Assembly (NCBI RefSeq): GCF_025506355.1
Contig: NZ_JANZYP010000029.1
Span: 35,578-99,577, forward strand
DNA length: 64,000 bases
From: Sphaerisporangium corydalis
Lineage (GTDB): Bacteria; Actinomycetota; Actinomycetes; Streptosporangiales; Streptosporangiaceae
Reading direction: 5' to 3'
A program made the translations under genes and the position numbers. The notes under the pieces are model-generated. The model searched no databases and was not told the origin of the DNA. It saw only the letters and a list, made by a program, of their open reading frames with translations. Below are positions 61,734 through 64,000 of the stretch, piece by piece (within the stretch, counting starts at the first letter, position 1; each line of letters starts with the position of its first letter).

Positions 61734-62591
61734 CTACCCCAGTTCCCTGATCGTCTTGATGATCAACGCCACGGACTCAGGAGGACCGAGCGCCGAAGCA
61801 CGAAGGCGGTCAAACACCAGGGTATATCGGTCAACTTGATGCGGCATTTCCAGATACAGGCTGCCTACCAGATTTTCTAGGTGAACGACCGACCGATCAG
61901 CAGGATCAGGAAATGTCAGGATGCGGAAGGATCCGTCCATGCTGCCGTGCGCTCCTGAAGAGAACGGAATGATCTGAACCTCCACATTCGGCAGGTCGGA
62001 TACCTCAGCCAGTCTCCTGATCTGGGTTTTCCTCGATTCCAGGTCACCGACCTCGCGATGCAATGCCGCTTCGTCGATGACCGCCCAGAACAGCGGAGCG
62101 GGCTCACGCGTCAGAACGTCCTGACGAGCCATCCGGACATGGATCCGCCGCTCCGCCTCGCTCGGCCCGGTTGTCGGCCACCGTGCGTGCGTGATCGCCT
62201 GGGCGTACTCCTGGGTCTGGAGCAAGCCGGGGATCAACAGACCCTCATACGTCAGGATGGAAGCCGCCTCTGACTCAAGGCCGACGTAGACATCGAACGC
62301 GTCGGGAAGAATATCGTTGTACGCGTGCCACCAGCCCTTTTGGCGTGATTGCCGGGCGAGGGCGATGAGTGGTCCGATGTCAGCCTCTGGCACTCCGTAC
62401 ATTTCGAGCATCAGTCGCGCATCGCCCGAATTGACTCCCACGCGGCCCGTCTCAATGCGGCTGACTTTCGACGGATGGCACCCCAGTCTCTCGGCCACTT
62501 CCTCGCGAGACTTCCCCGCTTCTACGCGGAGCCTCTTGAGCTCACCGGAAAGCCGTCGCCGTCGGACGGTCGGACCGCTGTCAGAAGTCAC
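61734..62591 (-). CDS. XRE-family regulator with DUF5753
   Basis: 285 residues from GTG at 62591 with AAGGAG 6 nt upstream; the longer frame to 62699 crosses the operator region. N-terminal HTH: LSGELKRLRVEAGKSREEVA, ERLGCHPSKVSRIETGRVGV. DUF5753: WWHAYNDILPDAFDVYVGLE, SEAASILTYEGLLIPGLLQT, EYAQAI, and VEVQIIPFSSGAHGSMDGSF. WhiJ/AbaA-type regulators work with a DUF397 protein (downstream here) and often with an RsbW-like ATPase (divergent here). Confidence 0.93.
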   Translation of the reverse strand: MTSDSGPTVRRRRLSGELKRLRVEAGKSREEVAERLGCHPSKVSRIETGRVGVNSGDARLMLEMYGVPEADIGPLIALARQSRQKGWWHAYNDILPDAFDVYVGLESEAASILTYEGLLIPGLLQTQEYAQAITHARWPTTGPSEAERRIHVRMARQDVLTREPAPLFWAVIDEAALHREVGDLESRKTQIRRLAEVSDLPNVEVQIIPFSSGAHGSMDGSFRILTFPDPADRSVVHLENLVGSLYLEMPHQVDRYTLVFDRLRASALGPPESVALIIKTIRELG

Positions 62592-62616
62592 GTTTGTCTC
62601 CTTGATCCACGTTCTC

Positions 62617-62647
62617 GTTCTGCAAGGTTCGATGCATTGTGCAGAAC
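62617..62647. promoter_or_regulatory. inverted repeat GTTCTGCA-N15-TGCAGAAC
   Basis: Perfect 8-bp arms, centred about 40 bp upstream of the XRE start, in an AT-richer intergenic region (62592-62819) shared with the divergent ATPase gene. Candidate operator of the XRE protein. Confidence 0.6.
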
Positions 62648-62819
62648 AGGTTGCATCACTCTGTGCTCCTATGCAAACTCTAAACGTAGTGGCATTCAAC
62701 GATTAGTTATTGGTCGTTTCCAAAGAGCTACTGCCACGTAACCGATCAAATTGGTCGAAAGGGGCGCAGGGCATGTTCAACGCACGGCACGGGAGTGCCG
62801 CGATCGGGATAGGGAGCGG

Positions 62820-63218
62820 ATGATGGCGACTCCCGGTATCCATGTCATGGCCTCGTTCCCTGCTTCGCCTGAGCAAGTGAGCAAGGTGCGGGCATTCATG
62901 CGCGTGACCCTCGGCGACTCTTGTTTCAAGGCAGTGGTCGAGGACGCGGAACTGTTGGCGACCGAACTGGTGACCAACTCGATCCGTTACAGCAGATCGC
63001 GTGAGGGCGGTGAGGTGCACGTCGTGATCACGGTGGATGGGGAAGTCCGTGTCAAAGTCATCGACGATGGTCCAGACGCGTCTGTACCGGTCGTCGGAGC
63101 CCTCGGTCCATTGGATGTCAGCGGGCGCGGGCTCATGCTCGTCCAAGCGCTGGCGAGCAGGTTCGGCGTGCGGTTGGGGGAGAGGAGCACGACGACTTGG
63201 TTCGAGCTGGATCTATGA
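62820..63218 (+). CDS. HATPase_c anti-sigma-type ATP-binding protein
   Basis: 132 residues; ATG at 62820 (a second ATG follows). GHKL fold with N box LLATELVTNSIRYSRSR, identical to that of the paralogue at 58029, G1 box VKVIDDGPDASVP and G2 box LDVSGRGLMLVQALA, ending STTTWFELDL. Lacks the 50-residue leader of the paralogue. Divergent from the XRE/DUF397 pair, the common trio. The stretch 63219-63557 after it holds no gene, only repeat R11 and low-complexity sequence. Confidence 0.92.
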   Translation: MMATPGIHVMASFPASPEQVSKVRAFMRVTLGDSCFKAVVEDAELLATELVTNSIRYSRSREGGEVHVVITVDGEVRVKVIDDGPDASVPVVGALGPLDVSGRGLMLVQALASRFGVRLGERSTTTWFELDL

Positions 63219-63468
63219 GCAATGGCCTTCAAGGCATCGGTGGTTGCCATCTCCATGACATTCGCCGGCCGATCGCCGCAATGCGCCGCCATCACCACAC
63301 CGCAGGGTTGTGAACCGTCATGCGGGAGGGCCAGGAGTTGCCGGGTCGGCTCCACTCAGCCCGCGATGGTGTGTCGTCTTCGGGCGTCGACGCGGTGGGA
63401 CGGGTCCGGCGAGGTGGGCGCCTTGTGCGGTGGTGGAGGGGGTGAACGTGGGTTGAAGGCCAGGGGAG

Positions 63469-63509
63469 GCCGCCAGGCTTAGGAATACGCCCGAGCCGTA
63501 GCGAGGACC
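63469..63509 (-). repeat. dispersed GC-rich repeat, copy R11
   Basis: Minus orientation: GGTCCTCGCTACGGCTCGGG, CGTATTCCTAAGCCTGGCGGC; same relative position before the flavin reductase as R8. Confidence 0.7.
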
Positions 63510-63557
63510 ATTGAGGACTTGGTGATGGGTGGGGGATCGGTGGTAGGAGTGGGGGTC

Positions 63558-64000
63558 ATGAACGAGTTCGTGGAGGCAATGGGGCAGCTTGTCGCGGGGG
63601 TGACCGTGGTCACGGTCCGGGATGGGCGGGATGACATCGGCACCACGGTCACCACGTTCTCGTCGTTGTCGGCCGACCCGCCTATGGTGCTGCTCAGCTT
63701 GATCTCCTCCGGGTATCTCTGCGAGGTGCTGCTCCGCCAGGACCGGTGGGCGGCGAGCCTCCTGTCCGGCGGCCAGGCCGTCGTCGCCAGCCGGTTCGCC
63801 AGCCCGGGTCGGCCGAGCGCCCGTCTCCTCGTCGCTGGTACGCCGCATCACCGTGGTGCACTCACCGAGGCGTTCGTCCTGGACGGTGGCGTGGCGGCTC
63901 TGGAGGCCGAGACGGCCCGGGTGATCCCGGCGGGCGACCACACCTTGTTCCTCGCCCAGGTCCTCGCCGTCGACTACGTGGACCCCACCCTCCCACCCCT
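63558..64000 (+). CDS. flavin reductase-domain protein (runs off right edge)
   Basis: At least 147 residues from ATG at 63558; no stop before the window end. Flavin_Reduct (HpaC-like) fold: EAMGQLVAGVTVVTVRDGRD, IGTTVTTFSSLSADPPMVLL, SLISSGYLCEVLLRQDRWAA, SLLSGGQAVVASRFA, and the late GDHTLFLAQVLAVDYVDP, the conserved GDHxLxxGxV element. Supplies reduced flavin to a monooxygenase or reduces F420/FMN-linked substrates. Its first 180 bp are duplicated, with one base change, at 58689-58868. Confidence 0.88.
   Translation, partial: MNEFVEAMGQLVAGVTVVTVRDGRDDIGTTVTTFSSLSADPPMVLLSLISSGYLCEVLLRQDRWAASLLSGGQAVVASRFASPGRPSARLLVAGTPHHRGALTEAFVLDGGVAALEAETARVIPAGDHTLFLAQVLAVDYVDPTLPP

Noticed and set aside
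63219..63557. Short plus- and minus-strand open frames after the second ATPase gene
   Set aside because: They lack ribosome sites and family features, and they run across repeat R11.

Overview
The window is high-GC DNA (roughly 70% G+C by eye) with GTG/TTG starts, many ATGA/GTGA overlaps between genes, XRE-DUF5753/DUF397/anti-sigma ATPase trios, a mycothiol-type DinB protein and a KstR-type steroid regulon. This points to a filamentous actinomycete, most likely of the Streptosporangiales (Actinomadura or Nonomuraea type). That placement is inference from gene content; no rRNA or tRNA gene was seen.

Layout. (1) 1-4950: an edge-truncated HigB/RelE toxin gene, then a glycoconjugate block (toroid 'prenyltransferase-like' protein, SAM methyltransferase, GT4 glycosyltransferase) divergent from a GDP-mannose 4,6-dehydratase. 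(2) 5050-7600: membrane-anchored multicopper oxidase and a small membrane partner. (3) 7600-19050: an accessory patchwork of regulators (TetR, XRE, GlxA/AraC, HxlR, TetR), small oxidoreductases, two tyrosine-integrase remnants, a LigD remnant and a HxlR/imine-reductase pair enclosed by long inverted repeats. (4) 19141-20343: a CYP125-like P450. (5) 20628-29490: a full non-phosphorylating L-fucose (or related 6-deoxysugar) operon: hydrolase, dehydratase, SDR, ABC importer, mutarotase, aldo/keto dehydrogenase, lactonase. (6) 29551-33942: Ser/Thr kinase, FMN reductase, EamA exporter, LysR. (7) 34181-38458: a six-gene ubiquitin-like conjugation operon: Zn-motif protein, Ubl, E2-like, membrane-anchored JAMM peptidase, small membrane Zn-motif protein, E1-like. 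(8) 38498-39169: FCD-GntR regulator. (9) 39236-48972: steroid side-chain degradation: thiolase plus MBL-fold protein, KstR-like TetR, acyl-CoA synthetase, two acyl-CoA dehydrogenases, ChsH2-ChsH1-like hydratase and Ltp2-like aldolase. (10) 49091-54646: membrane-tethered sigma-like protein and a glycine-betaine-type ABC importer. (11) 54998-64000: a second accessory region with repeats, GntR, two anti-sigma-type ATPases, duplicated flavin-reductase sequence, rhodanese, DprA-like protein, phosphoribosyltransferase remnant and an XRE/DUF397 pair.

Regulatory logic visible in the DNA. TNNAACNNGTTNNA boxes, the known KstR consensus, lie before the P450, the thiolase, the KstR-like gene (core only) and the acyl-CoA synthetase operon (one mismatch). 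A perfect one also lies between the glycosyltransferase and the GDP-mannose dehydratase. A second motif, ACATCCGATG, forms a perfect palindrome upstream of the GntR gene at 38498 and recurs twice at the fucose operon promoter 18 kb away, linking that regulator to that operon.

The most novel item is the ubiquitin-like operon. Its core order (Ubl, E2, JAMM, E1) matches known bacterial Bil systems, but the Ubl has no terminal Gly-Gly, the JAMM protein carries a transmembrane segment, and two flanking proteins share a Cys/His motif. A family of about 43-bp dispersed repeats (11 copies plus a remnant) runs through the accessory regions and marks cassette borders.
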